Assembly: GCF_029894425.1 (NCBI RefSeq)
Contig: NZ_JARXYJ010000001.1
Span: forward strand, 7,832,501 to 7,896,500
DNA from: Streptomyces sp. SAI-127
Lineage (GTDB): Bacteria > Actinomycetota > Actinomycetes > Streptomycetales > Streptomycetaceae
Reading direction: 5' to 3'
Length of the DNA: 64,000 nucleotides
The translations under genes were made by a program, and so were the position numbers. Under the pieces are notes generated by a model. That model had not been told where the DNA came from. It saw only the letters and a list, made by a program, of their open reading frames with translations, and ran no database searches. Shown here piece by piece: positions 36,608 to 47,016 of this stretch. Within the stretch, counting starts at the first letter, position 1. Each line of letters opens with the position of its first letter.

Positions 36608-38263
36608 ATGAACGCAGACGGCCGTACCAGGCTCAACCGGACGCCCGAGTGGACCGCGCTGGCCGAACACCGCGAAGAGCTCGGCGAGGTGCAGCTGAGG
36701 GAGCTGTTCGCCGCCGATGCCGGACGCGGCACCGGGTACACACTGCGGGTCGGTGACCTGTACGTCGACTACTCCAAGCACCTCGTCACCGACGAGACAC
36801 TGCGGCTGCTGCGCGAACTCGCCGCCGCGACCGACGTCTTCGGCCTGCGGGACGCCATGTTCCGCGGCGAGAAGATCAACACGACCGAGAACCGGGCCGT
36901 GCTGCACACCGCGCTGCGCGCCCCGCGGGACGCCGTGATCGAGGTCGACGGGGAGAACGTCGTACCGGGCGTGCACGCCGTGCTCGACAAGATGAGCGAC
37001 TTCGCGAACCGGGTCCGCTCCGGCGAGTGGACCGGCCACACCGGCAGCCGCATCAAGAACGTCGTCAACATCGGCATCGGCGGCTCCGACCTGGGCCCCG
37101 CGATGGCCTACGAGGTGCTGCGCGGCTTCACCGACCGCGACCTCACCGTCCGCTTCGTGTCGAACGTCGACGGCGCCGACCTGCACGAGGCCACCCGCGA
37201 CCTGGACGCGGCCGAGACGCTGTTCGTCATCGCCTCGAAGACCTTCACCACCATCGAGACGATCACCAACGCCACCTCGGCGCGCGCGTGGCTGCTCGAT
37301 GAGCTGAAGGCGGATCAGGAGGCGGTCGCCCGGCACTTCGTGGCGCTGTCGACGAACGCCGAGAAGGTGTCGGACTTCGGCATCGACACGGCCAACATGT
37401 TCGAGTTCTGGGACTGGGTCGGCGGCCGCTACTCCTACGACTCGGCGATCGGTCTGTCGCTGATGATCGCCATCGGACCCGACCGCTTCCGCGAGATGCT
37501 CGACGGCTTCCACCTCGTCGACGAACACTTCCGCACCGCCCCGGCCGAGTCCAACGTCCCTTTGCTCCTTGGCCTGTTGGGCATCTGGTACGGCAACTTC
37601 CACGACGCCCAGTCGCATGCCGTGCTGCCGTACTCCCACTACCTGTCGAAGTTCACCGCGTATCTCCAGCAGCTGGACATGGAGTCCAACGGCAAGTCGG
37701 TGGACCGTGACGGCAACCCCGTGGAGTGGCAGACCGGCCCTGTGGTGTGGGGCACGCCGGGCACCAACGGGCAGCACGCCTACTACCAGCTCATCCATCA
37801 GGGCACGAAGGTGATCCCGGCGGACTTCATCGGCTTCGCCCGGCCGGTCGCCGAGCTGTCCGACGCCCTCAGGGCGCAGCACGACCTGCTGATGGCGAAC
37901 TTCTTCGCCCAGACCCAGGCGCTGGCCTTCGGCAAGACTCCGGACGAGGTGCGTGCGGAGGGGGTGGCCGAGGAGCTGGTCCCGCACAAGACGTTCAAGG
38001 GCAACCACCCGACGACGACGATCCTGGCCCCCGAGCTGACCCCGTCGGTCCTCGGCCAGCTCATCGCGCTCTACGAACACAAGGTGTTCGTCCAGGGCGC
38101 GATCTGGCACATCGACTCCTTCGACCAGTGGGGCGTCGAGCTCGGCAAGGTCCTCGCCAAGCGCGTCGAGCCCGCGCTCACCGAGGGGGCCCAGGTGCCG
38201 GGCCTGGACGCGTCCACGAAGGCCCTGGTGGCGACGTACCGGGAGCTGCGCCGGCGACAGTGA
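36608..38263 (+). CDS. pgi: Glucose-6-phosphate isomerase
   Basis: A 551-residue enzyme that interconverts glucose 6-phosphate and fructose 6-phosphate. Motifs include [16 protein letters not shown], the [13 protein letters not shown] phosphate site, [13 protein letters not shown] and the signature [15 protein letters not shown] with the catalytic His. ATG 36608 (MNADGRTRL) gives the usual length; the frame is open about 90 bp further upstream, without homology. A 190-bp gap separates it from the RbpA paralog and holds a TAGGTT -10-like box near 36561. Confidence 0.96.
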   Translation: MNADGRTRLNRTPEWTALAEHREELGEVQLRELFAADAGRGTGYTLRVGDLYVDYSKHLVTDETLRLLRELAAATDVFGLRDAMFRGEKINTTENRAVLHTALRAPRDAVIEVDGENVVPGVHAVLDKMSDFANRVRSGEWTGHTGSRIKNVVNIGIGGSDLGPAMAYEVLRGFTDRDLTVRFVSNVDGADLHEATRDLDAAETLFVIASKTFTTIETITNATSARAWLLDELKADQEAVARHFVALSTNAEKVSDFGIDTANMFEFWDWVGGRYSYDSAIGLSLMIAIGPDRFREMLDGFHLVDEHFRTAPAESNVPLLLGLLGIWYGNFHDAQSHAVLPYSHYLSKFTAYLQQLDMESNGKSVDRDGNPVEWQTGPVVWGTPGTNGQHAYYQLIHQGTKVIPADFIGFARPVAELSDALRAQHDLLMANFFAQTQALAFGKTPDEVRAEGVAEELVPHKTFKGNHPTTTILAPELTPSVLGQLIALYEHKVFVQGAIWHIDSFDQWGVELGKVLAKRVEPALTEGAQVPGLDASTKALVATYRELRRRQ

Positions 38264-38320
38264 GCACCCCGGCCAGAACTGCTGGGCGTTTTCTGTGCCC
38301 ATGACCTTGGGCGGGTCGCC

Positions 38321-38931
38321 GTGGCACTCACGGCGGCCCTTCTGGGAGCGGCGCTGGCGGGGTGCGGTCAGCGGGCCGGTTCTCAGGAAGGCAGTCCACC
38401 GGCGCCGGCCCGGAGCTGAGGGACGCGACCGTGCGGGGCGAGGCGAAGACCGAGTACACCCTGGCGTCCTTCCTGGACGACAAGGTCGGCGGCAGCGGCT
38501 CGAAGAAGGCGGTCAACGCACTGCGGGCGGCACTGGCGGAGGGCAGGTTCGCGGAGTACCACCAGGTGCTCCACCGCCACCAGCCCGAGGAGGCCGAGGA
38601 CGGCTTCACCGACGACCGTCTGCTCGAACTCGCCGAGCGGGTCGACGGTTTGCGGGGCCCGGCCTTCGACTCGGCGGTGCAGGACATGAAGTACCAGGCC
38701 TTCGTGGAGGCGTCCGAGAAGGCCTATGAGAGCGCCGGTGGCAGCGCGGAGCCCAAAGGCCCGGGCACACCGACCGCGGTGATCAACCAGGTACGCATCC
38801 CGGCCGACTACAGCGGCGTGCTCTTCGACGCGCCGTTGTTCTCCCAGCTGCTCCGGGAGATCCGCGTGGCACCGGAGGAGTGGCAGGAGTACGTCTTCCC
38901 CGATGTCGCAGCGACGCCGGGCCCCTTCTGA
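38321..38931 (+). pseudogene. Decayed DsbA-like lipoprotein thioredoxin (catalytic half missing)
   Basis: GTG 38321 opens a lipoprotein signal peptide (VALTAALLGAALAGC, lipobox LAGC) that ends at a TGA at 38417-38419. In another frame, open from GTG 38362 to 38931, lies the C-terminal half of a DsbA-like thioredoxin fold: YTLASFLDDKVGGSGSKKAVNALRAAL, FAEYHQVLHRHQPEEAEDGFTDDRLLELAERVDGL and the cis-Pro region GPGTPTAVINQ. The segment that should carry the CxxC active site is absent from all frames, and the downstream half has no Cys. This indicates an internal deletion of roughly 50-60 codons with a frame change. The 189-residue downstream frame could still be translated. Confidence 0.65.
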
Positions 38932-38947
38932 GAGGGACCCGGCGTCG
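38912..38947. terminator. Bidirectional terminator between the DsbA remnant and pgl
   Basis: CGACGCCGGG (38912-38921) and CCCGGCGTCG (38938-38947) form a perfect 10-bp stem that spans the stop codon of the remnant and precedes the 3-prime end of pgl. Confidence 0.65.
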
Positions 38948-38969
38948 ACCGCCGTACGCAAGGCGGTTG

Positions 38970-39752
38970 TTACGACGAGGCCGGCGGATACAACGACCTC
39001 GGCAGCTGGGAGGCCGCCGCCGAGTCCAGCAGCCACAGGGTGCGGGCCCGGCCGCGGGCACCGGCCGCCGGCGCCTGGATCTCACCCGCGCCGGACAGGG
39101 CGATCGCCGCGGCCTGCGCCTTGTCCTCGCCGGCCGCCAGGAGCCAGACCTCACGGGCCGCGCGGATGGCGGGCAGCGTGAGGGTGACCCGCGTCGGCGG
39201 TGGCTTCGGGGCGCCGTGGACGCCGACGACCGTGCGCTCGGTCTCCCGCACCGCGGGGAGCTCCGGGAACAGGGAGGCCACATGGGTGTCCGGGCCCACG
39301 CCCAGCATCAGGACGTCGAAGGTCGGGACCGCGCCATGGTTCTCGGGACCGGCCGCACGGGCCAGCTCCTCGGCGTAGGCCGCCGCCGCGGCCTCGACGT
39401 CGTGCCCGTGGGGACCGTCCGACGCGGGCATGGCATGCACACGCTTCGGGTCCAGTGGTACGGCGTCCAGCAGGGCCTCGCGGGCCTGCGTGTCATTGCG
39501 CTCCGGGTCGCCCTCGGGCAGGAAGCGCTCGTCGCCCCACCACAGGTCCAGCCGGCTCCAGTCGACGGCGTCCCGGGCGGGCGCCGCGGCCAGCGCGGCG
39601 AGCAGGCCGTTGCCGTTGCGGCCGCCCGTGAGGACCACCGACGCCGAGCCCCGGGAGGCCTGAGCGTCCACGATCTTCGTGATCAGACGGGCCGCGGCGG
39701 CCTGGGCCATCAGCTCCTTGTCGTGGTGCACGACCAGCTGCGGGGTGCTCAC
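38970..39752 (-). CDS. pgl: 6-phosphogluconolactonase
   Basis: A 260-residue enzyme of the SugAR/NagB-like fold. It hydrolyses 6-phosphogluconolactone in the oxidative pentose-phosphate pathway. Family motifs are SVVLTGGRNGNGLL, LWWGDERFLPEGDPERND, FDVLMLGVGPDTHVASLFP and the C-terminal REVWLLAAGEDKA. The GTG start at 39752 overlaps the opcA stop (GTGA). It is the last gene of the tkt-tal-zwf-opcA-pgl operon. The usual GGxTP motif is changed to GGRNGN, which still fits actinobacterial members. Confidence 0.93.
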   Translation of the reverse strand: MSTPQLVVHHDKELMAQAAAARLITKIVDAQASRGSASVVLTGGRNGNGLLAALAAAPARDAVDWSRLDLWWGDERFLPEGDPERNDTQAREALLDAVPLDPKRVHAMPASDGPHGHDVEAAAAAYAEELARAAGPENHGAVPTFDVLMLGVGPDTHVASLFPELPAVRETERTVVGVHGAPKPPPTRVTLTLPAIRAAREVWLLAAGEDKAQAAAIALSGAGEIQAPAAGARGRARTLWLLDSAAASQLPRSLYPPASS

Positions 39753-40900
39753 TTCGCCGCCTTCCCGGACAGGCCGGAAGGGACCGGCTTCAGCGATGCC
39801 GACGGCGCCGCTTCCTGCCCGGAAGCTTTCGCAGGGCCCTCGACAGGGGCTTTGACGGCGACTTCCGCGGAGGCTCCGGCTGCGGCCGACTCCGCGGAGA
39901 CGGAATCTCCGGAGCCGGATTCGCCGGCGACGGAGCCGGGTTCTCCTTTGGGAGCCGGTTCCGGAAAGGGCGCCGACGGGTTCAGCCGCTCCACCCCGAA
40001 CCGCAGCGCGGAGGCGTACGTGTCGTCCGGGTCCAGCCGGCGCAGCTCCTCCGCGATCAGCTCGGCGGTGTCCCGGCGCTTGAGCGCCACCGCCCGGTCC
40101 GGCTGGCCCTGGATGGAGAGCGTGGCGAGCGAGCCGTCCGCGCGGTCCAGGACGATCGGACCGCTGTCCGTGTGCAGGCGTACGGCCGTGAGACCCGGAC
40201 CGCCGGACAGCGACCGCTTCACCGGCACGTCCAGCCGGTCCGCCAGCCACATCGCCAGCAGCTCGCAGCTCGGGTTGAACTCCTCGCCCTCCACCTCGAC
40301 GGCGTCCACCTCGCAGGTGACCTGGTCGAGCGCGGCGGCCAGCATCGAGCGCCACGGCGTGATCCGGGTCCAGGAGAGGTCGGTGTCGCCCGGGGTGTAG
40401 GTGTCGGCGCGCGCCGTCAGCTCGCGCACCGGCTGCTCGGAGGAGTAGGTGTCGGTGACCCGCCGCTGGGCGAGCGCCCCGAGCGGGTCCCCGGCCGGGT
40501 CGAGCGGTGCGTCCACCGGCCACCAGACGACGACCGGCGCGTCCGGCAGCAGCAGCGGAAGGACGACCGACTGGGCGTGGTCGACGACTTCGCCGTACAG
40601 CCGCAGCACCACCGTCTCACCGGTGCCGGCGTCGGCGCCCACCCGTACCTCGGCGTCGAGGCGGGACTGGGTGCGGTCACGAGGACTCCTCGACACCCGC
40701 TTGATGACCACCAGCGTGCGCGAGGGGTGCTCGCGGGACGCGTCGTTGGCGGCCTTGAGAGCGTCGTAGGCGTTCTCCTCGTCCGTGACGATGACCAGCG
40801 TGAGCACCATGCCGACGGCCGGTGTGCCGATGGCCCGGCGGCCCTTGACCAGCGCCTTGTTGATCTTGCTGGCGGTGGTGTCCGTGAGGTCTGTCTTCAT
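39749..40900 (-). CDS. opcA: Glucose-6-phosphate dehydrogenase assembly protein OpcA
   Basis: A 383-residue protein with the OpcA domain over about residues 1-300. It is needed for assembly or activation of glucose-6-phosphate dehydrogenase in cyanobacteria and actinomycetes. Typical stretches are MVLTLVIVTDEENAYDAL, LPLLLPDAPVVVWWPVDAP and ITPWRSMLAAALD. After the domain comes an 80-residue low-complexity tail rich in Ala, Pro, Ser and Glu, probably disordered. The ATG start at 40900 overlaps the zwf stop (ATGA), which ties its synthesis to its partner enzyme. Confidence 0.94.
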   Translation of the reverse strand: MKTDLTDTTASKINKALVKGRRAIGTPAVGMVLTLVIVTDEENAYDALKAANDASREHPSRTLVVIKRVSRSPRDRTQSRLDAEVRVGADAGTGETVVLRLYGEVVDHAQSVVLPLLLPDAPVVVWWPVDAPLDPAGDPLGALAQRRVTDTYSSEQPVRELTARADTYTPGDTDLSWTRITPWRSMLAAALDQVTCEVDAVEVEGEEFNPSCELLAMWLADRLDVPVKRSLSGGPGLTAVRLHTDSGPIVLDRADGSLATLSIQGQPDRAVALKRRDTAELIAEELRRLDPDDTYASALRFGVERLNPSAPFPEPAPKGEPGSVAGESGSGDSVSAESAAAGASAEVAVKAPVEGPAKASGQEAAPSASLKPVPSGLSGKAAK

Positions 40901-42420
40901 GGCCGGCGCCAGCTCCGTCCCTCTCGTGCGAGCATTTCGTCCGCCTCGACCGGGCCCCAGGTACCGGAGGGGTACTGGGCGGGCTTGCCGTGCGTGTCCC
41001 AGTACTCCTCGATCGGGTCGAGGATCTTCCAGGACAGCTCGACCTCCTCCGTGCGGGGGAAGAGGTTCGAGTCGCCGAGCAGCACGTCGAGGATCAGGCG
41101 CTCGTACGCCTCGGGAGAGGACTCCGTGAACGACTCGCCGTAGGCGAAGTCCATGGACACGTCCCGGATCTCCATCGAGGTGCCCGGCACCTTGGAGCCG
41201 AAGCGGACGGTGACGCCCTCGTCGGGCTGGACGCGGATGACGATCGCGTTGGAGCCGAGCTCCTCGGTGGCCGTCGTGTCGAAGGGGGAGTGCGGCGCGC
41301 GCTGGAAGACCACCGCGATCTCGGTGACCCGGCGGCCCAGGCGCTTGCCGGTGCGCAGGTAGAAGGGGACGCCCGCCCAGCGGCGGTTGTCGATCTCCAC
41401 CTTGATGGCCGCGTACGTGTCGGTCTTGGACTGGGGGTCGATGCCGTCCTCTTGGAGGTAGCCGACCGCCTTCTCGCCGCCCTGCCAGCCCGCCGCGTAC
41501 TGACCGCGCACGGCGTTCCGGCCCAGGTCCTTCGGCAGCTTCACCGCGCCGAGCACCTTGGTCTTCTCGGCGGCCAGCGCGTCCGCGTCGAAGGAGGCCG
41601 GTTCCTCCATGGCCGTGAGGGCCATGAGCTGGAGCAGGTGGTTCTGGATGACGTCACGGGCGGCGCCGATGCCGTCGTAATAGCCGGCCCGGCCGCCGAT
41701 GCCGATGTCCTCGGCCATCGTGATCTGCACGTGGTCCACGAAGGACCGGTTCCAGATCGGCTCGAACATCGTGTTGGCGAAGCGCAGCGCCAGGATGTTC
41801 TGGACGGTCTCCTTGCCCAGGTAGTGGTCGATGCGGAAGACCTGGTCCGGGGCGAAGACCTCCTCGACGGTCGCGTTGAGCTCCTCGGCCGACTTGAGGT
41901 TGTGGCCGAAGGGCTTCTCGATGACCGCGCGCCGCCAGGAGCCGCTCGACTGGTCGGCCAGCCGGTGCTTCTTCAGCTGCTGGATGACCACGGGGAAGGC
42001 CGACGGCGGCACGGACAGATAGAAGGCGAAGTTGCCGCCGGTGCCCTGTGCCTTGTCGAGTTCGTCGATGGTGTCGCGCAGCCGCTCGAACGAGTCGTCG
42101 TCGTCGAAGGTGCCCTGGACGAAGCGCATCCCCTGGATGAGCTGCTGCCAGACCTCCTCGCGGAACGGCGTCCTGGCGTGCTCCTTGACGGCGTCGTGGA
42201 CGACTTCCGCGAAGTCCTCGTTCTCCCAGTCCCGCCGGGCGAAGCCGACCAGCGAGAAGCCCGGTGGCAGCAGACCCCGGTTCGCGAGGTCGTACACGGC
42301 GGGCATGAGCTTCTTTCGTGACAAATCGCCCGTGACGCCGAAGATGACCAGGCCCGACGGCCCCGCGATACGCGGGAGCCGTCGGTCGGCGGGGTCACGC
42401 AGCGGGTTGCTGCTCGACAA
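40897..42420 (-). CDS. zwf: Glucose-6-phosphate 1-dehydrogenase
   Basis: A 507-residue NADP-dependent enzyme, the first step of the oxidative pentose-phosphate pathway. The cofactor site is LVIFGVTGDLSRKKLMPAVY, EKPFGHNLKSA holds the conserved EKP, and RIDHYLGKE is the active site. TTG at 42420 is chosen: the protein then reads LSSSNPLRDPADRRLPRIAG like its relatives, and GGAGG, within the last codons of tal, lies about 10 bp upstream. ATG or GTG alternatives further upstream fall inside tal. It begins 4 bp after the tal stop. Confidence 0.95.
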   Translation of the reverse strand: MSSSNPLRDPADRRLPRIAGPSGLVIFGVTGDLSRKKLMPAVYDLANRGLLPPGFSLVGFARRDWENEDFAEVVHDAVKEHARTPFREEVWQQLIQGMRFVQGTFDDDDSFERLRDTIDELDKAQGTGGNFAFYLSVPPSAFPVVIQQLKKHRLADQSSGSWRRAVIEKPFGHNLKSAEELNATVEEVFAPDQVFRIDHYLGKETVQNILALRFANTMFEPIWNRSFVDHVQITMAEDIGIGGRAGYYDGIGAARDVIQNHLLQLMALTAMEEPASFDADALAAEKTKVLGAVKLPKDLGRNAVRGQYAAGWQGGEKAVGYLQEDGIDPQSKTDTYAAIKVEIDNRRWAGVPFYLRTGKRLGRRVTEIAVVFQRAPHSPFDTTATEELGSNAIVIRVQPDEGVTVRFGSKVPGTSMEIRDVSMDFAYGESFTESSPEAYERLILDVLLGDSNLFPRTEEVELSWKILDPIEEYWDTHGKPAQYPSGTWGPVEADEMLAREGRSWRRP

Positions 42421-42424
42421 GAGT

Positions 42425-43543
42425 TCAGCCCTCCGATGGGGCGAGGCGCTGGAGCTCCGCCTCGGTCGACTTGAGCAGGTCGTTCCAGGACGCCTCGAAC
42501 TTCTCGACGCCCTCGTCCTCCAGGAGCTGCACGACCTCGTCGTACGAGATCCCGAGCTTCTCGACGGCGTCGAGTTCCGCACGGGCCTGCTCGTACGTAC
42601 CGGCGACCGCGTTGCCGCGGATCTGGCCGTGGTCCTCGGTGGCGAACAGGGTCGCCTCCGGCATGGTGTTCACCGTGTTCGGCGCCACCAGCTCGTCGAC
42701 GTACAGCGTGTCCTTGTAGGCCTTGTCCTTGACGCCGGTCGAGGCCCACAGCGGACGCTGCTTGTTCGCGCCGGCGTTCTCCAGCTTCGACCAGCGCTCG
42801 CCCGAGAAGACCTCCTCGTACGCCTGGTAGGCCAGGCGCGCGTTGGCGACGCCGGCCTTGCCGCGGGCGGCCTTGGCCTCGTCGGTGCCGAGCGCGTCGA
42901 TGCGCTTGTCGATCTCGGTGTCCACGCGGGACACGAAGAAGGACGCCACGGAGTGGATCTTCGACAGGTCGAGACCCCGGTCCTTGGCCTTCTCCAGGCC
43001 GGCCAGGAACGCGTCCATGACCTCGCGGTAGCGCTCGAGCGAGAAGATCAGCGTGACGTTGACGCTGATCCCGAGGCCGATGACCTCGGTGATCGCCGGG
43101 ATGCCGGCGCGGGTGGCCGGGATCTTGATGAGGGTGTTGGGGCGGTCGACCAGCCAGGCGAGCTGCTTGGCCTCGGCGACCGTCGCCTTGGTGTTGTGCG
43201 CCAGGCGCGGGTCGACCTCGATCGACACGCGACCGTCCTGGCCGCCGGTGGCGTCGAAGACCGGGCGCAGGATGTCGGCCGCGTCCCGGACGTCCGCCGT
43301 GGTGATCATGCGGATGGCCTCTTCGACCGTGACCTTGCGGGCGGCGAGGTCGGACAGCTGCTGGTCGTAGCCGTCGCCCTCGGAGATCGCCTTCTGGAAG
43401 ATCGACGGGTTGGTGGTGACGCCCACGACGTGCTGCTGGTCGATCAGCTCGGCGAGGTTGCCGGACGTGATCCGCTTGCGCGACAGGTCGTCCAGCCAGA
43501 TCGCCACGCCTTCCTCGGAGAGGCGCTTGAGTGCGTCTGTCAT
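42425..43543 (-). CDS. tal: Transaldolase
   Basis: A 372-residue class of transaldolase that moves a dihydroxyacetone unit between sugar phosphates in the non-oxidative pentose-phosphate pathway. The Schiff-base Lys is in [12 protein letters not shown], and [26 protein letters not shown] and [14 protein letters not shown] are family motifs. The long C-terminal part fits the actinobacterial/cyanobacterial type. ATG 43543 follows GGAGATG-type sequence. Its last codons include the ribosome site of zwf. Confidence 0.96.
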   Translation of the reverse strand: MTDALKRLSEEGVAIWLDDLSRKRITSGNLAELIDQQHVVGVTTNPSIFQKAISEGDGYDQQLSDLAARKVTVEEAIRMITTADVRDAADILRPVFDATGGQDGRVSIEVDPRLAHNTKATVAEAKQLAWLVDRPNTLIKIPATRAGIPAITEVIGLGISVNVTLIFSLERYREVMDAFLAGLEKAKDRGLDLSKIHSVASFFVSRVDTEIDKRIDALGTDEAKAARGKAGVANARLAYQAYEEVFSGERWSKLENAGANKQRPLWASTGVKDKAYKDTLYVDELVAPNTVNTMPEATLFATEDHGQIRGNAVAGTYEQARAELDAVEKLGISYDEVVQLLEDEGVEKFEASWNDLLKSTEAELQRLAPSEG

Positions 43544-43576
43544 GGAATTACATCTCCTACGTGTCGTATGTGAGCG

Positions 43577-45664
43577 TCAGCGCTGGGCGGCGGCGAGAGA
43601 TTCCCGCGCCTTCGCGGCCACGTTCTCGCCGGTGAAGCCGAACTCCTGGAAGAGGACCTTGCCGTCCGCGGAAGCACCGAAGTGCTCCAGGGAAATGATG
43701 CGACCGGCGTCCCCGACGTACTTGTGCCAGGTCAGACCGATGCCCGCCTCGACCGCGACACGGGCCCTCACGGACGGGGGCAGGACGCTGTCCCGGTACC
43801 CCTGGTCCTGCTCCTCGAACCACTCCACGGACGGCATGGAGACAACGCGCGTGGGCACCCCGTCGGCTTCCAGCTGCTCGCGTGCCTCGACGGCGACGTG
43901 CACCTCGGAACCGGTGGCGATGAGGATGACCTCGGGAGTCCCGGTGGAGGCCTCGAACAGGACGTAACCGCCCTTGGCGGCGTCCTCGTTGGGCTCGTAG
44001 GCCGGCACGCCCTGACGGGTCAGCGCCAGGCCGTGCGGGGCGCCCTTGCCGAACTCCTTGGTCCAGCGCTTGAGGATCTCGCGCCAGGCGATGGCGGTCT
44101 CGTTGGCGTCGGCCGGGCGGACCACGTTCAGGCCGGGGATCGCGCGCAGCGAGGCGATGTGCTCGACGGGCTGGTGGGTGGGGCCGTCCTCGCCCAGGCC
44201 GATGGAGTCGTGCGTCCACACGTACGTCACCGGCAGGTGCATCAACGCCGAGAGCCGGACGGCGTTGCGCATGTAGTCGGAGAAGACGAGGAACGTACCG
44301 CCGTAGATACGGGTGTTGCCGTGCAGCGCGATGCCGTTCATCTCCGCGGCCATGGAGTGCTCGCGGATGCCGAAGTGGATCGTGCGGCCGTACGGGTCCG
44401 CCTCCGGAAGCGGGTTGTCCGCCGGGAGGAAGGAACTGTTCTTGTCGATCGTGGTGTTGTTCGAGCCCGCGAGGTCGGCCGAGCCGCCCCACAGCTCGGG
44501 CACGACCGCGCCCAGCGCCTGGAGGACCTTTCCGGACGCGGCACGGGTGGCGACACCCTTGCCGGGCTCGAAGACCGGAATCGAGGACTCCCAGTCCTTG
44601 GGCAGCTCACCCGCGGCGATGCGGTCGAACGTGGCCGCGCGCTCGGAGTTGTTGCTGCGCCACTCCTGGAAGGACTTCTCCCACTCGGCCCTGGCCTGAC
44701 GTCCGCGCTCCAGCGCCTGGCGGGTGTGCTCGATGACCTCGTCCGCGACCTCGAAGGACTGCTCCGGGTCGAAGCCCAGTACCCGCTTGGTCGCCGCGAC
44801 CTCGTCGTCGCCGAGCGCCGAGCCGTGCGCGGCCTCGGTGTTCTGCGCGTTCGGGGCGGGCCAGGCGATGATCGAGCGCATCGCGATGAAGGACGGCTTG
44901 TCCGTCACCTGCTTCGCGGCCTCGATCGCGTTGTAGATCGCGTGCGGGTCGATGTCGCCGTCCGGCTTGGGGGCCACCCGCTGCACATGCCAGCCGTAGG
45001 CCTCGTAGCGCTTGACGGTGTCCTCGGAGACGGCCGTCTCGGTGTCGCCCTCGATCGAGATGTGGTTGTCGTCCCACAGCAGGATCAGGTTGCCGAGCTT
45101 CTGGTGGCCGGCCATCGAGGACGCCTCGGCGGAGATGCCCTCCTGAAGGCAGCCATCGCCGGCGATGGCGAAGACGAAGTGGTCGAAGGGGGAGGTGCCC
45201 TCGGCGGCCTCCGGGTCGAACAGACCGCGCTCGTAGCGGGCGGCCATCGCCATGCCCACAGCGTTGGCGACACCCTGGCCCAGCGGACCGGTGGTCGTCT
45301 CGACGCCCTTGGTGTGGCCGTACTCCGGGTGGCCCGGGGTCTTCGAGCCCCAGGTGCGGAACGCCTTCAGATCGTCCAGCTCCAGGCCGAAACCGGCCAG
45401 GTACAGCTGGGTGTAGAGGGTCAGGGACGAGTGGCCGGCGGACAGCACGAAGCGGTCACGTCCGACCCAGTCGGGGTCGGCCGGGTCGTGCCGCATCACC
45501 TTCTGGAAGAGGGTGTAGGCGGCGGGAGCCAGGCTCATCGCCGTACCGGGATGGCCGTTGCCGACCTTCTGTACGGCGTCGGCGGCCAGGACGCGGGCGG
45601 TGTCGACGGCCCGCTGGTCCAACTCGGTCCACTCGAGGTCTGTGGTGGTCGGCTTGGTGCTCAC
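43577..45664 (-). CDS. tkt: Transketolase
   Basis: A 695-residue thiamine diphosphate enzyme of the non-oxidative pentose-phosphate pathway. The thiamine-binding motif runs from AGDGCLQEG to LILLWDDNHIS. Other motifs are GHPGTAMSLAPAAYTLF, GPLGQGVANAVGMAMA, the central FGIREHSMAAEMNGIAL and THDSIGLGEDGPTHQPVEH. The GTG start at 45664 has AGAGGAG upstream at a slightly long distance. It is the first gene of the operon, with its promoter in the 360-bp region shared with ctaB. tal begins 33 bp after it. Confidence 0.96.
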   Translation of the reverse strand: MSTKPTTTDLEWTELDQRAVDTARVLAADAVQKVGNGHPGTAMSLAPAAYTLFQKVMRHDPADPDWVGRDRFVLSAGHSSLTLYTQLYLAGFGLELDDLKAFRTWGSKTPGHPEYGHTKGVETTTGPLGQGVANAVGMAMAARYERGLFDPEAAEGTSPFDHFVFAIAGDGCLQEGISAEASSMAGHQKLGNLILLWDDNHISIEGDTETAVSEDTVKRYEAYGWHVQRVAPKPDGDIDPHAIYNAIEAAKQVTDKPSFIAMRSIIAWPAPNAQNTEAAHGSALGDDEVAATKRVLGFDPEQSFEVADEVIEHTRQALERGRQARAEWEKSFQEWRSNNSERAATFDRIAAGELPKDWESSIPVFEPGKGVATRAASGKVLQALGAVVPELWGGSADLAGSNNTTIDKNSSFLPADNPLPEADPYGRTIHFGIREHSMAAEMNGIALHGNTRIYGGTFLVFSDYMRNAVRLSALMHLPVTYVWTHDSIGLGEDGPTHQPVEHIASLRAIPGLNVVRPADANETAIAWREILKRWTKEFGKGAPHGLALTRQGVPAYEPNEDAAKGGYVLFEASTGTPEVILIATGSEVHVAVEAREQLEADGVPTRVVSMPSVEWFEEQDQGYRDSVLPPSVRARVAVEAGIGLTWHKYVGDAGRIISLEHFGASADGKVLFQEFGFTGENVAAKARESLAAAQR

Positions 45665-46024
45665 CCTGGGTCAGGGCTCCTCTCCACATGTCACGCATGT
45701 CGAAATGCCGGTGCACGGGACGCCCGGCCGTTGTCGAGCCTACCCCCGTGAGTACGTGCGTTTTTTCGAGTCATTCCAGACTGCCGGGCCGGTCGGACAT
45801 CCGCCTCCCGACTGGGCCGTACCGCATTCGGCAACTGAATACGCAGCCGCTCGTAAGAGTGCTCAACCGAGTGCGCCCGAGCTCTTCCGGGGGCCTCCTC
45901 GGACACGACCCGACCCCCGCGAATATCGGGGTATGGGCAACGTCTACAGTGGCGTGGTACGCGCGAGCCTTTACCGGGACTTCACACGGGTGAGGCTTGC
46001 TGGGATGTCTCTGTAGGGGTGTGC
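45665..46024. promoter_or_regulatory. Divergent promoter region of tkt and ctaB (360 bp)
   Basis: No gene is supported here. The region holds a T6 tract near 45761, a small repeat ACATG-TCACG-CATGT near 45690, and moderately AT-rich patches (for example around 45920-45935). I cannot assign promoter boxes or operators with confidence. Confidence 0.5.
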
Positions 46025-46972
46025 GTGACGGCCGTCGAATCCCGTCCAGCGGGTGTGCTCGGTGCGAGCCAGAGCCCGGTTCACCGGCCGTTCGGGGCCC
46101 GTGTCAAGGCGTTCGTGGCGCTGACCAAGCCTCGGATCATCGAGCTGCTGCTCATCACCACCGTTCCGGTGATGTTCCTGGCGCAGCAGGGTGTGCCGGA
46201 CCTCGAACTGGTCCTGCTCACCTGTGTCGGCGGCTACCTCTCGGCGGGCGGCGCCAACGCGCTCAACATGTACATCGACCGCGACATCGACGCGCTCATG
46301 GACCGCACCTCGCAGCGTCCACTGGTGACCGGCATGGTGTCGCCGCGCGAGTGTCTGGCCTTCGGCATCACGCTGGCGGTCGTCTCGACGCTGCTGTTCG
46401 GACTCGCCGTCAACTGGCTGAGCGCCTGGCTCTCGCTCGGAGCGCTCCTCTTCTACGTCGTCGTCTACACGATGATCCTCAAGCGCCGTACCTCGCAGAA
46501 CATCGTGTGGGGCGGCATCGCCGGCTGCCTCCCGGTCCTCATCGGCTGGTCGGCCGTCACGAACTCCATGTCGTGGGCGCCGATCATCCTCTTCCTGGTC
46601 ATGTTCTTCTGGACGCCGCCGCACTACTGGCCGCTGTCCATGAAGGTGCGCGAGGACTACGCGCGCGTGGGTGTGCCGATGCTGCCGGTCGTCGCCTCCA
46701 ACAAGGTGGTCGCCAGGCAGATCGTCATCTACAGCTGGGTGATGGTCGCGGTCTCGCTGCTGCTGACGCCGCTCGGCTACACCGGCTGGTTCTACACGGT
46801 GGTCGCGCTGCTCGCGGGCGGCTTCTGGCTGTGGGAGGCGCACGGGCTGCAGAACCGCGCCAAGGCCGAGGTGACGGGCGCGAAGCTCAAGGAGATGCGG
46901 CTGTTCCACTGGTCGATCACCTATGTGTCGATCCTCTTCCTCGCGGTGGCGGTCGACCCCTTCCTGAGGTAA
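46025..46972 (+). CDS. ctaB: Protoheme IX farnesyltransferase (heme O synthase)
   Basis: A 315-residue membrane prenyltransferase of the UbiA family that adds a farnesyl group to heme b to make heme O, the precursor of heme A of cytochrome aa3. The Mg/prenyl-diphosphate motif is [19 protein letters not shown], and the second conserved stretch is [28 protein letters not shown]. About nine hydrophobic helices are visible. GTG 46025 is preferred over GTG 46019 because AGGGG (46015-46019) would overlap the latter. It is divergent from tkt, a conserved actinobacterial arrangement. Confidence 0.95.
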   Translation: MTAVESRPAGVLGASQSPVHRPFGARVKAFVALTKPRIIELLLITTVPVMFLAQQGVPDLELVLLTCVGGYLSAGGANALNMYIDRDIDALMDRTSQRPLVTGMVSPRECLAFGITLAVVSTLLFGLAVNWLSAWLSLGALLFYVVVYTMILKRRTSQNIVWGGIAGCLPVLIGWSAVTNSMSWAPIILFLVMFFWTPPHYWPLSMKVREDYARVGVPMLPVVASNKVVARQIVIYSWVMVAVSLLLTPLGYTGWFYTVVALLAGGFWLWEAHGLQNRAKAEVTGAKLKEMRLFHWSITYVSILFLAVAVDPFLR

Positions 46973-47003
46973 GGGTCACGTCGCCGTTCCCTCTACCCGT
47001 CGG

Positions 47004-47009
47004 TAGCAT
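47004..47009 (+). promoter_or_regulatory. -10 box for a probable leaderless transcript
   Basis: TAGCAT lies 7 bp before ATG 47017, the usual spacing for a leaderless mRNA. No ribosome site is present. The -35 is unclear. Confidence 0.4.
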
Positions 47010-47016
47010 CCTGGTC

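Noticed and set aside
39752..39990. Repetitive-looking GC-rich stretch at the end of opcA
   Set aside because: It is an Ala/Pro/Ser/Glu low-complexity protein tail without a fixed DNA repeat unit.
42421..42582. Longer N terminus for zwf reaching into tal
   Set aside because: The extra residues are Ser/Arg-rich shadow sequence of tal; TTG 42420 with GGAGG upstream matches known Zwf starts.
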